A DNA stretch of 64,000 nt from JALYGJ01 sp963781705 (GTDB lineage: Bacteria; Chloroflexota; Limnocylindria; Limnocylindrales; CSP1-4): NCBI GenBank assembly GCA_963781705.1, contig CAWAGP010000001.1:1-64000 (forward strand), in the 5' to 3' direction. A program made the translations under genes and the position numbers. Below, in pieces: positions 8,074 through 17,700 of this stretch; the first letter of the stretch is position 1, and every line of letters starts with the position of its first letter. A model generated the notes under the pieces. That model was not told the origin of the DNA. It was given only the letters and a program-made list of their open reading frames with translations, and did no database searches.

Positions 8074-8943
8074 CTACTTAGCCAGCAACTTGCTCATTGC
8101 CGCCAATTCCTGCCGGCGTTTCACGGTTGGTTTGGGATACGCCATCTTGAGCCCGTCGAGCGCATCAAGCACAATCTGGGACACGATCAGCCGCGCATTG
8201 TCCTTGTCATCGGCGGGAACGACGTACCAGGGAGCGTCCTGAGTGCTCGTCGCGCTCAGGCAGTTCTCGTACGCCCCCATGTACTGCTTCCAGTATTGCC
8301 GTTCGTGCATATCCGACATGCTGAACTTCCAGTTCTTGTCCGGCTCTTCGGGGCGCTCCTCGAACCGCCGCCGTTGTTCGTCCGCTGAAATGTGGAGGAA
8401 AATCTTGACGATCTTGGTGCCGTTGCGATGGAGATGCTCCTCCAAATCGACGATGGAACGGTACCGCTCCGCCCAGATGGTCTCCTCGTCGATCAACTCA
8501 TCCGGAATCCCCTGGCTGCGGAGAATCCCTGGATGCACGCGGACGATCAGCACCTCCTCGTAATAGGAACGATTGAAAATGCCGATCCGGCCGCGTTCAG
8601 GAAGCCGACATGTTGTGCGCCATAGGAAATCGTGTTTCAGCTCCTCAGCGCTGGGCTGTTTGAAACTGAAGACCTCACAGCCTTCCGGATTGACGCCGGA
8701 CATGACGTGCCTGATGGCGCCGTCCTTGCCTGCAGCGTCCATCCCCTGAAAGATCAGCAACAATGCGTACCGTTCGGAAGCGTAGTGCAGGCGCTGTAGC
8801 GAACTCAGCTCCTCAACGTGTTCGTCGAGCAGCCTGTGGTACCTCTTCTTCGACTTGCATATCGGCTTCACGCTTGTCGGCCATTTCTCGAGTTCGACTT
8901 CATCTCCGGCTGAAATGGCAAAGTTCGTGGAATTGATTCTCAT
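8074..8943 (-). CDS. ppk2: Polyphosphate kinase 2 family protein
   Basis: PPK2 enzymes transfer phosphate between polyphosphate and nucleotides. This 289-aa protein has Walker A FQGMDAAGKDG (~residue 68), a lid region around GVNPEGCEVFSFKQPS, and Walker B-like GIFNRSYYEEVLIVRVHP, all hallmarks of class I PPK2, with IFLHISADEQRRRF and EERPEEPDKNWKFS following. The start at ATG 8943 has GAAGGG 6 nt upstream and overlaps the ATPase stop (ATGA); ATG at 8961 is an in-frame alternative. The direction (ATP/GTP formation or AMP/ADP phosphorylation) cannot be settled from sequence. Base composition is visibly lower in GC than its neighbours, suggesting recent acquisition. Confidence 0.93.
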   Translation of the reverse strand: MRINSTNFAISAGDEVELEKWPTSVKPICKSKKRYHRLLDEHVEELSSLQRLHYASERYALLLIFQGMDAAGKDGAIRHVMSGVNPEGCEVFSFKQPSAEELKHDFLWRTTCRLPERGRIGIFNRSYYEEVLIVRVHPGILRSQGIPDELIDEETIWAERYRSIVDLEEHLHRNGTKIVKIFLHISADEQRRRFEERPEEPDKNWKFSMSDMHERQYWKQYMGAYENCLSATSTQDAPWYVVPADDKDNARLIVSQIVLDALDGLKMAYPKPTVKRRQELAAMSKLLAK

Positions 8944-11690
8944 GTCGATCCCTTCGTCCATGTCAACGACGGTGTTCGCGCCGGTCGTGCATCGGGCCCA
9001 CCTTTACGACTCTCCTGATCGGCCTTCTCCAAGTCCTCAACTGCCTGAACTTCCTCGCGCCCCAGTTCCTCGTACATCTCATGCACGCCCTTGACGAGCT
9101 GCGGCGTCAAATCGGACGGCTTCTTGGCCGTGGCGTCGGCCTTTGGCTTGGGCTTGGCGTCGGCCTTGGGCTCGGCGTCGGGCTTGGCCGCGGGCTTGGA
9201 CTTGGGCTTGGGCTTGGACTTGGACGTGGTGCGATCGAGCATCCGGTACGCGAGCACTTTCACCTGGTCGGTAAAGAGGAACCACGCCAGCGCGTAACCC
9301 CACACGAATAGTGCCAAGCCCCAACCGAGGGGCGTCATGAAGACACCGAAGACGGCGATCAAGGTCGCCACGGCTTGTGTGCCGAACACCGCGATCAGCA
9401 GCACCCGTGCGGGGCGAATCGACCAGAACCGACCGCGCGTGCGCGTCAGGAAGATCGTCAGGTGGCCTGCCACCGACAGTTTCAGGTACATCAATGTTTG
9501 GATGTGCGCCTGGTCCAGATTGAAGACTCGCTCGCCGAGATAGAACAGGCCGAAAGCGGCCACGACCCCGGTGATCCCCAGCACGGTGGCGATTCCGAGG
9601 ACGAGGCGCATGTTCCAGGCTTCGGGCCTGTTCCTGTAATGCACGTTGTCGTAGGCGATGGAAAGGATGGCGCCGTCGTTGAGCAGGGCCAGCATCACGA
9701 TCATGACCGCAGTCACGGGAAAGAAGTTGAACACCAGGATCGCGAGGGTCATGAACAGCAGGACCCGGATCGTCTCGGCGATGCGGTAGATGGCATAGCT
9801 GTTCATGCGCTGGAAGATCCGCCGGCTCTCCTTGATCGCCTCGATGATCACCGACAGCCCGGAGCTCAAGAGCACGATCGACGCCGCCGCCCGCGCCGCG
9901 TCCGTGGCACCCGAGACGGCGATGCCGCAGTCGGCCTTCTTGAGCGCGGGAGCGTCGTTCACCCCGTCGCCCGTCATGCCCACGATGTGACCGTGCTTCT
10001 GCAGGATCTCGACGATGCGGAACTTGTGCTCGGGAAAAACCTGCGCGAAGCCGTCCGCACTCTCGACCGATCTGACGAGCTTTGCCGACGCCTGATGCTT
10101 GGTGTCCCCGAAGCCACTCGCGTCGAGGATGTTGGTGCCCATCCCCAGCTTCCGGGCGGTCTCTACGGCGATGGCCAGCGCGTCGCCCGTGACCATCTTG
10201 ATCGTCACGCCCATCTGGCGGGCGGTCGAGATCGTGGCTTTCGCCTCAGTCCGCGGCGGATCGAAGAGCGGCAGGACGCCCAGGAACTGCCACTTGCCCT
10301 TGCCCTCGGCCCGGGCTACGCCGAGCGACCGAAAGCCGCGCGCCGCGAACTCGTTGACGGCCTTGTCGACGGCGGCCTTAACCCTTCCTGAATTCGCGGA
10401 CATCTCGAGGATCACCTGCGGCGCACCCTTGGCCACCTGGAACGTCGCGCCGTCGGAGTCCTTTACGGTGGCCTCGGTGCGCTTGTGCACTGGGTCGAAG
10501 GGCTGGAAGTCGACAACCTTGTATGACTTCAGCGCCTTGGCGTCCTTGACACCTTCCAGCACGGCCGTGTCGATGGTGTCCTTGTCCTCCGCACGCGACG
10601 CCAGCGCGCCGCACACGATGACGTCATCTGCCTCGACGCCGCTGACGCTGAACGGATCGCCCAGGGTCAGCTTGTTCTGGGTCAGGGTGCCGGTCTTGTC
10701 GGTGCATAGGACGTCCACGCCGGCCAGCTCCTCGATGGCCGCCAGCCGCGTGACGATCGCCTTTCGCTTGGCCAGCAGACGCGCACCCACCGCCATCGTC
10801 ACCGACAGCACCGTCGGCATCGCCACCGGGATGGCCGCCACGGTCAGCACCAGGGCGAACTGCAAGGTATCAAGGAGCGGGTTGCCGCGGATGATCGAGA
10901 CTGTCACGATCAGCGCCACCAGGGCCACCGCAAGGACGATCAGGTAATCGCCGATCTTGAGCACCGCGCGCTGGAAGTGGCTGACCGTGTGGGCTTCCTG
11001 GACAAGCTGAGCCGTCTTGCCGAAATAGGTATTGGTGCCCGTGCCATAGACGAGTGCCCCGATCTCGCCCTGACGAACGATCGAGCCCGAGAACACCGCC
11101 TCACCGGGCTTTCGCGTCGCGGGCAGGGACTCGCCCGTCAGAGCCGACTGATCGACCTCAATGGAGTCGCCCTCGAGCAGGCGGGCGTCTGCGGGCACGA
11201 TGTCGCCCAGGCGCAGGCGTATGACGTCACCCGGCACCAGCTCGCGCGCCGGCGGCGTGACCCATTTGCCGTCCCGCCGGACACGGGCCTTGACTGCCAG
11301 CGTCGCCTTCAGTGCCGCAATGGCGTTGCCCGCCTGGTGTTCTTCCCAGAATCCAACGACGGCATTGGACATGAGCAGTAGGAGGATGATCAAGAAGTCG
11401 GGCCAGTGCTGGGCCAGTGCCGAGAGAACGACGGCCGCCTCGATCATCCACGGAATGGGGCCCCAGAAGTAGGTGAGGAACTTGAGGTACGGGTTGTCCT
11501 TCTTCTCCTCGATCTCGTTTGGCCCGTACTGGGTCAAGCGTTTCTTCGCCTCGGCTCCAGTGAGGCCGTCGGGCGACGATCCCAGCTTCGCCTCCAGCTC
11601 CGGCATGGGCATGGACTTCAGGTCGTCCTTCGCGTTGGCCGCGGCCGGCGTCCCCACGTGAGTTGTCGGCTGGTCAGCATCGGGCGTCAT
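8940..11690 (-). CDS. Plasma-membrane-type H+-translocating P-type ATPase (IIIA)
   Basis: The 916-aa product has the full P-type ATPase signature set: TGES (ALTGESLPATR), phosphorylation motif DKTGTLTQ, nucleotide-binding KGAPQVILEM, and hinge TGDGVNDAPALKKAD. Overall order and NIL/AVAIVL membrane segments match the proton-efflux IIIA group (yeast Pma1-like) rather than Ca2+ or heavy-metal pumps, and no CPC motif is present. The C terminus (~830-916) is an unusual Lys/Pro/Ala repeat tail (KPKPKSKPAAKPDAEPKA) ending in a short acidic helix, possibly autoregulatory. ATG at 11690 has AAGGAGT 7 nt upstream, so the longer frame to 11726 was not used. ppk2 follows with a 4-nt overlap. Confidence 0.94.
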   Translation of the reverse strand: MTPDADQPTTHVGTPAAANAKDDLKSMPMPELEAKLGSSPDGLTGAEAKKRLTQYGPNEIEEKKDNPYLKFLTYFWGPIPWMIEAAVVLSALAQHWPDFLIILLLLMSNAVVGFWEEHQAGNAIAALKATLAVKARVRRDGKWVTPPARELVPGDVIRLRLGDIVPADARLLEGDSIEVDQSALTGESLPATRKPGEAVFSGSIVRQGEIGALVYGTGTNTYFGKTAQLVQEAHTVSHFQRAVLKIGDYLIVLAVALVALIVTVSIIRGNPLLDTLQFALVLTVAAIPVAMPTVLSVTMAVGARLLAKRKAIVTRLAAIEELAGVDVLCTDKTGTLTQNKLTLGDPFSVSGVEADDVIVCGALASRAEDKDTIDTAVLEGVKDAKALKSYKVVDFQPFDPVHKRTEATVKDSDGATFQVAKGAPQVILEMSANSGRVKAAVDKAVNEFAARGFRSLGVARAEGKGKWQFLGVLPLFDPPRTEAKATISTARQMGVTIKMVTGDALAIAVETARKLGMGTNILDASGFGDTKHQASAKLVRSVESADGFAQVFPEHKFRIVEILQKHGHIVGMTGDGVNDAPALKKADCGIAVSGATDAARAAASIVLLSSGLSVIIEAIKESRRIFQRMNSYAIYRIAETIRVLLFMTLAILVFNFFPVTAVMIVMLALLNDGAILSIAYDNVHYRNRPEAWNMRLVLGIATVLGITGVVAAFGLFYLGERVFNLDQAHIQTLMYLKLSVAGHLTIFLTRTRGRFWSIRPARVLLIAVFGTQAVATLIAVFGVFMTPLGWGLALFVWGYALAWFLFTDQVKVLAYRMLDRTTSKSKPKPKSKPAAKPDAEPKADAKPKPKADATAKKPSDLTPQLVKGVHEMYEELGREEVQAVEDLEKADQESRKGGPDARPARTPSLTWTKGST

Positions 11691-11789
11691 GGCCCGTACT
11701 CCTTTCCGGCTGATCGCGCCGTGCAACGGGTGCCCACCGCCGTGGCAGCGTTCGCAGGCCGATCTCTCGCACCAACCCGCCGCCCCGGG

Positions 11790-13088
11790 TCACAGCCAGC
11801 CACCGGTGAAACCCGCTCGCCGCAACCCGGTGACGACGTAGGGGCAGTCCCGCATCAGGCGCCACAGCAGGCCCGTTCGATAGTTCTCGACCATCGGGAT
11901 GATCGGCCCCTGGTTGATCCCGTAATGAAACGGCGAGACCCAGCCGTGGGGGTTGCGTCGCCTGTCCGGGTAGGTCGGATTGAACGTCGCCTTGAAGCCG
12001 TACGGGTTGCCGAGCTTGAGGTCGAGCTGATGCACCAGATAGTCAATTGCCGGCAACACAATGTCCGGCGCGAACGGGAGCGACGCGACCACGGCCCATG
12101 GCGCGATGGTGCCGTCGTCCGGTCCGTACGGCGCCCCGCGCCCGAGGTAGCCGTAGAACGTCCGCTCGATGCCACTCACCTTGACGGTGCGTGGGCCGGG
12201 GCCGTCGCTCGCGGTGATCCCCCAGCAGTGCTTGCCATAGCCCGCGAATTTGATTGGATTGTCGATCGCGTAGCGCTGCTGCACATGGGTCGCGCGACTG
12301 GTGTTTTCGAAATAGTCCATGCCCTTGTCGCGCATGGCCGCATCCTGAATGCCGCGGCAGTCGATCCAGACATGCGGAATCTGATGCGTGAACAACGGCC
12401 CCGCGTACAGGTATTCGTACCCGTAACTCCGCTTCCACTCGTAGGTCGAAGCCCACGCCGCGTAGCTTTCTTCTGGCAACGGATGCGTGGGCGAGCCGAG
12501 TCCCAGGACATACAGCACGAGGGCCTCGTCGTACCCTTCCCAGCGCCATGGCAGAAATCCGTTCTCGGGCTTCCAGCCGTGCGTGACGGTTGCTCCACCG
12601 TTCTGTGCCCATCGCCAATCAGCACGGCGGTAGAGCGCGTCGGCCAAGCCGCGGATTTCCTTCTCGCTCGTCGTGTCCGCGCCGAAATACGCACCGACAG
12701 TCAACACACCGGCGAGCAGGATGGTGGTATCCACGGTCGACAGTTCGCATTGCCAGGCGCGGTGCCCAGTCTGCATGTCCAGAAAGTGGTAGTAGAAGCC
12801 CTTGTAGCCGGTCGCGTCTGGCTCGGGGCCTTGCCGACTACTCCAGAAGAACCGCAGAGTCGTGAGGACGATCTCGATCGCCGCGGCGCGCGTGATGAAG
12901 CCGCGCTCGATCGCCACCGGATACGACGTCAGGGCGAGACCCGTGGCGGCAATGCTGGCCGGCCAATCGGCCGCGGTCTTGTCGAGCACCAGGCCGTTTT
13001 TCAGGTTGGCCTCCTGGAGGAAGTAGCTGAACGTGTCGCGCTGGAGCGATTCCAGCTCGGCATCGAGTGCGAGCTGGTCGCCGGTCAT
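11790..13088 (-). CDS. Glycoamylase-family (PF10091-like) protein
   Basis: The 432-aa protein resembles the glycoamylase-like (alpha/alpha)6 domain seen both alone and inside cyclic glucan synthases. Characteristic phrases are DTFSYF, NGLVLDKTA, SIAATGLALTSYPV, ALRFFW-like TTLRFFWSS, GFYYHFLDM, ELSTVDTTILLAGVL, ENGFLPWRWEGYDEA, GPLFTHQIPHVWID, HCWGITASDGPG and GWVSPFHYGINQGPI. No signal peptide is seen, so it may act in the cytosol. Its ATG overlaps the pgm stop (ATGA), tying it to pgm and the cyclic glucan synthase. Substrate specificity is unknown; processing or turnover of beta-glucan is an inference from context. Confidence 0.85.
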   Translation of the reverse strand: MTGDQLALDAELESLQRDTFSYFLQEANLKNGLVLDKTAADWPASIAATGLALTSYPVAIERGFITRAAAIEIVLTTLRFFWSSRQGPEPDATGYKGFYYHFLDMQTGHRAWQCELSTVDTTILLAGVLTVGAYFGADTTSEKEIRGLADALYRRADWRWAQNGGATVTHGWKPENGFLPWRWEGYDEALVLYVLGLGSPTHPLPEESYAAWASTYEWKRSYGYEYLYAGPLFTHQIPHVWIDCRGIQDAAMRDKGMDYFENTSRATHVQQRYAIDNPIKFAGYGKHCWGITASDGPGPRTVKVSGIERTFYGYLGRGAPYGPDDGTIAPWAVVASLPFAPDIVLPAIDYLVHQLDLKLGNPYGFKATFNPTYPDRRRNPHGWVSPFHYGINQGPIIPMVENYRTGLLWRLMRDCPYVVTGLRRAGFTGGWL

Positions 13089-14767
13089 GATTTCGGTGGG
13101 TTTGCGCGTTCGGCGGGGCTGCGCTTCGCCCCGAGAGCGCTGTCGACCATCGCCTGTGCCTCTTCCACGATGCGTTCCAGATGACGCTCGCCGCGGAAGC
13201 TCTCCGCATAGATCTTGTAGATGTCCTCGGTGCCTGACGGGCGCGCGGCGAACCATCCCGTCTTGGTGATCACCTTGAGACCGCCAATCGGCGCGTCATT
13301 GCCCGGCGCGCGGTCGAGGACGCGCTCGATCGTCTCGCCGGCAAGCGACGTATGCCGAAACTGTCGGGCCGATAGCCGCGCCAGCAAGTTCTTCTGTTTC
13401 CGGGTGGTCGCGGCCTCCACACGCCGCTCGACTGGCTCGCCCAGCTCCTGGGTCATCGTTCGGTAGATCTCGCCGGGGTCCCGGCCGATGCGCGCCGTGA
13501 TCTCCGCCGCCAACAGCGCCGGGACGATGCCGTCCTTGTCTGTGGTCCAGACCTTGCCGTTGAGCCGAAGGAGGCAGGCGCCTGCGCTCTCTTCACCCGC
13601 GAAACCGAGCGAGCCGTGCAGCAACCCGTCGACAAACCATTTGAACCCGACGGGGACTTCGTACAGCCTGCGCTCGAGCCTCGCGGTGACGCGATCGATC
13701 AGCCCGCTGCTGACGATGGTCTTGCCCACAGCAGTCTGTCCGGACCAGCGCGGACGGTTCCGGAAGAGGTAGTCGATGCACACCGCGAGATAGTGGTTCG
13801 GCGGGAGCAGCCCTGTGCTCGGGGTGACGATTCCGTGCCGATCGTGGTCCGTGTCGCAGGCAAAGGCCACATCGAAGCGATCCTTCATCCCGATCAGCGA
13901 CTGCATCGCATACGGCGAGGACGGATCCATCCGGATCCGACCGTCCCAATCCACGGTCATGAAGCGGAACGTCGGGTCGACCTCGTCGTTGACGACGGTG
14001 AGGTTCAGGCCGTAACGCTCGGCGATCGGTGCCCAGTAGCGGACGCCGGCCCCGCCCAGCGGATCGACACCGAGGCGGATGTCGGCGCCACGGATCACGT
14101 CCATGTCGACGACATTGCCGAGATCCCTGACGTAGGCGCCCAGGAAGTCATAGCGGTGCGTCGTTGCCGCGTGCAGCGCACGTGCCAGCGGCACTCGCTC
14201 AACACCGCTGAGCTTGCCTTCGAGGTATCCGTTCGCCGTCGCCTCGATCCAGGTGGTGACCGTCTCATCCGCCGGACCACCGTTGGGCGGGTTGTACTTG
14301 AAACCGCCGTCCTCCGGTGGGTTGTGCGAAGGCGTCACGACGATGCCGTCGGCCAGTCCCGCAGTGCGACGACGATTGTGGGCGAGGATGGCGTGCGACA
14401 CGGCGGGAGTCGGCGTGTATTCGTCGTTTCGCGCGATCATGACCTCGACGCCGTTGGCGGCCAGCACCTCGAGCGCGCTCGCATAGGCCGGTTCCGAAAG
14501 CGCATGCGTGTCGATGCCAAGGAACAGCGGGCCGGTGATGCCGCGTTCTGCTCGATACCGGCAAATGGCCTGCGTGATGGCCAGCACATGCCATTCATTG
14601 AAGCTGCGGTCGAAGGCGCAACCCCGATGCCCCGAGGTGCCGAACAAGACCCGTTGCGCTGGGATCGCAGGGTCCGGCACATCGGTGTAGTAGGCCGTGA
14701 TAAGCCGGGGCACGTTGACGAGCGTGGTGGCCGGCGCCGGCTTGCCTGCCAGGGGACTGATTTCCAT
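13085..14767 (-). CDS. pgm: Phosphoglucomutase (alpha-D-glucose phosphate-specific)
   Basis: This enzyme interconverts glucose-1-phosphate and glucose-6-phosphate. The 560-aa product has all four phosphohexomutase regions: N-terminal FGTSGHRG, the phosphoserine loop VVTPSHNPPEDGGFK (~residues 140-155), the metal-binding loop CDTDHDRHG (DxDxD-like), and the sugar-binding EESAGA with the C-terminal phosphate-binding ARPSGTEDIYK. Length matches the Pgm family. ATG has GAAGG 7 nt upstream. The glucan synthase gene ends 15 nt upstream and the glycoamylase-family gene overlaps downstream, so Pgm probably supplies or recovers glucose-1-phosphate for glucan metabolism. GH94-type phosphorylase domains release this sugar phosphate. 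Confidence 0.96.
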   Translation of the reverse strand: MEISPLAGKPAPATTLVNVPRLITAYYTDVPDPAIPAQRVLFGTSGHRGCAFDRSFNEWHVLAITQAICRYRAERGITGPLFLGIDTHALSEPAYASALEVLAANGVEVMIARNDEYTPTPAVSHAILAHNRRRTAGLADGIVVTPSHNPPEDGGFKYNPPNGGPADETVTTWIEATANGYLEGKLSGVERVPLARALHAATTHRYDFLGAYVRDLGNVVDMDVIRGADIRLGVDPLGGAGVRYWAPIAERYGLNLTVVNDEVDPTFRFMTVDWDGRIRMDPSSPYAMQSLIGMKDRFDVAFACDTDHDRHGIVTPSTGLLPPNHYLAVCIDYLFRNRPRWSGQTAVGKTIVSSGLIDRVTARLERRLYEVPVGFKWFVDGLLHGSLGFAGEESAGACLLRLNGKVWTTDKDGIVPALLAAEITARIGRDPGEIYRTMTQELGEPVERRVEAATTRKQKNLLARLSARQFRHTSLAGETIERVLDRAPGNDAPIGGLKVITKTGWFAARPSGTEDIYKIYAESFRGERHLERIVEEAQAMVDSALGAKRSPAERANPPKS

Positions 14768-14782
14768 ACCGCTACCTTCGCT

Positions 14783-17700
14783 TCATCCAAGCGCGACCCG
14801 GACTCGGTGCGTGGCACCGTCGTCCACGAGCGGGATCGCGGCGCCGCCGCCCGGCAGAGCCTCTCCATCGAGCTCGGCCGAAGCAACCCCGCGACTCACC
14901 TCGTGCGGGTTCTCCACCGCGATCTCGTATCGGGTGGAGTGATACCGGAAGGTGATCTCATAGCCCGGCCATGAGCGGGGGACACAGGGATCGATCAGCA
15001 GCGTCGTTCCACGCAGGCGGAATCCCAGGATCGCCTCCATTCCCGCCTGGTACATCCAGCCGGCCGACCCCGTGTACCAGGTCCAACCGCCGCGGCCCAC
15101 GTGCGGCGGCTCCGTGTAGACGTCCGCCGTCATAACGTACGGCTCCACTTTGTAGCGCTGGACATCGGCCCGCGAGCTGGTGTCGATGATGGGGTTCAGC
15201 AGGGAGAACAGTTCGCCGGCCTTGTCGCCGTCGCCCAGCATCGCGAATGCGAGGACGGACCAGACGGCGCCGTGCGTGTACTGGCCCCCGTTCTCCCTGA
15301 TCCCGGGCAGGTACCCCTTGATGTAGCCCGGGTCGACGTCGGAATGGTCGAACGGCGGGGTGAGCAGCCGCACCAGGCTGTCGTCGCGACGGATGAGGTG
15401 CTGGTCCAGCGCGGCCATCGCCTGCGCGGCGTGGGCAGGATCGGCTGCGCCCGAGAGGACGCTCCACGATTGGGCGATCGAGTCGATCCGGCACTCCTCG
15501 TTCGCAGCGGAGCCGAGCGGGGTGCCGTCGTCAAAGTAGGCGCGCCGGTACCAGTCGCCGTCCCAGCCGTCGCGCTCGATGGCCCCCTTCAGCCCCTTCA
15601 TGTGTGCTCGCCAGCGCCGCGCGCGGGCCGCCTCACCGCGGCCCTCCGCGATCGGCGCGAACCTCGCCAGAACGGTGTACAGGAACCAGGCCAACCAGAC
15701 GCTCTCGCCGCGGCCCTCGTGACCCACGCGGTTCATGCCGTCGTTCCAGTCGCCCGAGCCCATCAGCGGCAGTCCGTGCGCGCCGACCGCCATGCTCACC
15801 TCGAGAGCCGCCACGCAGTGGTCGAACAGCGACCCCGATTGGGGTGAGCGTCTTGGCTGGAAATAGGCGTCGGTCTGGTCCGGCCGCAGAGCAGCGCCCT
15901 CGAGATACGGGACGACCTCATCGAGGACCGCCGTGTCGCCCGTGACGGCGAGATAGCGATCCACCGCGTACGGCAGCCAGAGGCGATCGTCCGAGATTCG
16001 GGTTCGGACGCCCCGACCGGACGGGGGGTGCCACCAGTGCTGGACGTCACCCTCGGCGAACTGATGTGCCGCAGCCCGCAGGAGATGTTCCCGCGCGAGC
16101 TCGCGCCTCGAAGCCAGTAGGGCGATGATGTCCTGCAGCTGGTCGCGGAACCCGTACGCGCCACTTGCCTGGTAGAAAGCCGTCCTCGCCCACAGCCGAC
16201 ACGCGAGCGTCTGGTAGATGAGCCAGCGGTTGAGCATGATGTCCATCGAGCGGTCGGGAGTCCGTACCTGCACCGCGCCGCATGTATCGTCCCAATAGCG
16301 CGCAACGCCGCGCAGCGTTGCCTCGTGGTCGGCCGCTCGCCAGCGCCGGATGAGGTCGGCCGCCGCCGTGACCCCGGTCGTCTCGCCCAACAGGACGCGG
16401 ACTTGCGTCCGCTCTCCGTCGGCCAGCTCGAAACTGGCCTGCAGTACGGTGCACGGATCCATCCCGGCGCCCGCGGCCGCCTGCAGTCGGTGTCCACGCT
16501 CCAGACCGGCAGGCCGATCTGGAGCGCCGTTGCGGCCGAGGAACTCGGTCCGATCGGCGGTCCACGCCGTCTGCCGACCGCCGAGGTCGAGGAAGGCGAT
16601 CCGGCCGCCGAAGTCGGTATTCCAGGGGTTGCGGACGAGAAGCGCCTGGGTCTCCGGCTCGAGTTGGGTGACGATCCCGGGGGCGCTGGCTCCGCGCGAC
16701 GTGCCCAGCGCCCACTCGGCGTACGCGGTCACGGACAGCCGCCTGGGGCGCCCGCATCGGTTCTCGATGGTCAGCACCGAGACCTTCACGGAGGCGTCCA
16801 GCGGAACGAACTGGACGAGGTCGAGCTCGATGCCGTCGTACACGTGCTCAAACCGGCTGTAACCGGCACCGTGATGGGCGATGTACGTCGATTCCTCGTG
16901 CCGGATCGGCAGCGCCGTGGGACCCCACAGCTCGCCGCTCTCGTCATCCCGGATGTAGATCGCCTCGCTCACGGGGTCGCTCACGGGGTCGTTCGACCAC
17001 GGCGTGAGCTGGTTCTCGTGGCTGTTCTCCGACCAGGTGTAGCCGGATCCAGACTCGGATACCTGGAACCCGAACGACGAGTTGGCGATCACGTTCAACC
17101 ACGGTGCCGGGGTGGCTTTGCCCGGGCCGAGGATAGTGACGTACTCGCGCCCGTCGTCGGCAAAGCCGCCGAGCCCATTGAAGAACTCCAGTTCCGGGCG
17201 TGGCGCGGCCGCCTCGCTCATGGTCGATTTCGCAGCTGGCGGCACCGCCGGCCGAGCGATTCGCGCCGGCCGCTCCACGCGGATGACCTGATCGGCAAGA
17301 CTGCCGCGGCGGCTCAGCAGCACGGCGCGGGCGGCCGCCTGGAGCACCGTGCGGTCCTCGGCGGTGAGCTGCTCGCCCCGTAGAATGAACACTCCGCCGC
17401 GGCCCGGATGGCTGTCGGGGACCTGGACGGACTGGCTTGTCCGCACGAGCGTTTCGAGCGCGTCCTGAAGGTCCGCGGCATAGCTGACGCCATGCTCGTT
17501 GAGGATCACGAGATCGACGTCGAGAAGCTTCAGCCGCCAGTACTCGTGCGCGCGCAGCAGCTGCCGGACGATGTCGAGATCCCCCAAGTCGTCGATCCGC
17601 ACCATGACGATCGGCAGGTCCCCGGAGATGCCGTGGGCCCACAGGCTGGGTGCTCCCCGCTCGTTGCTGGCCAGCAGGCCTGCCGACGGCCGCAGCGACG

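Noticed and set aside
7148..8242. Plus-strand frame of 364 codons overlapping the GT87-like gene
   Set aside because: It is an out-of-frame Arg/Gly-rich shadow, while the other frame has membrane helices and family motifs.
11406..13184. Plus-strand frame of 592 codons opposite the ATPase and glycoamylase genes
   Set aside because: Composition is that of an antisense shadow (Arg/Gly/Ala-rich with no motif), and it overlaps two well-supported genes.
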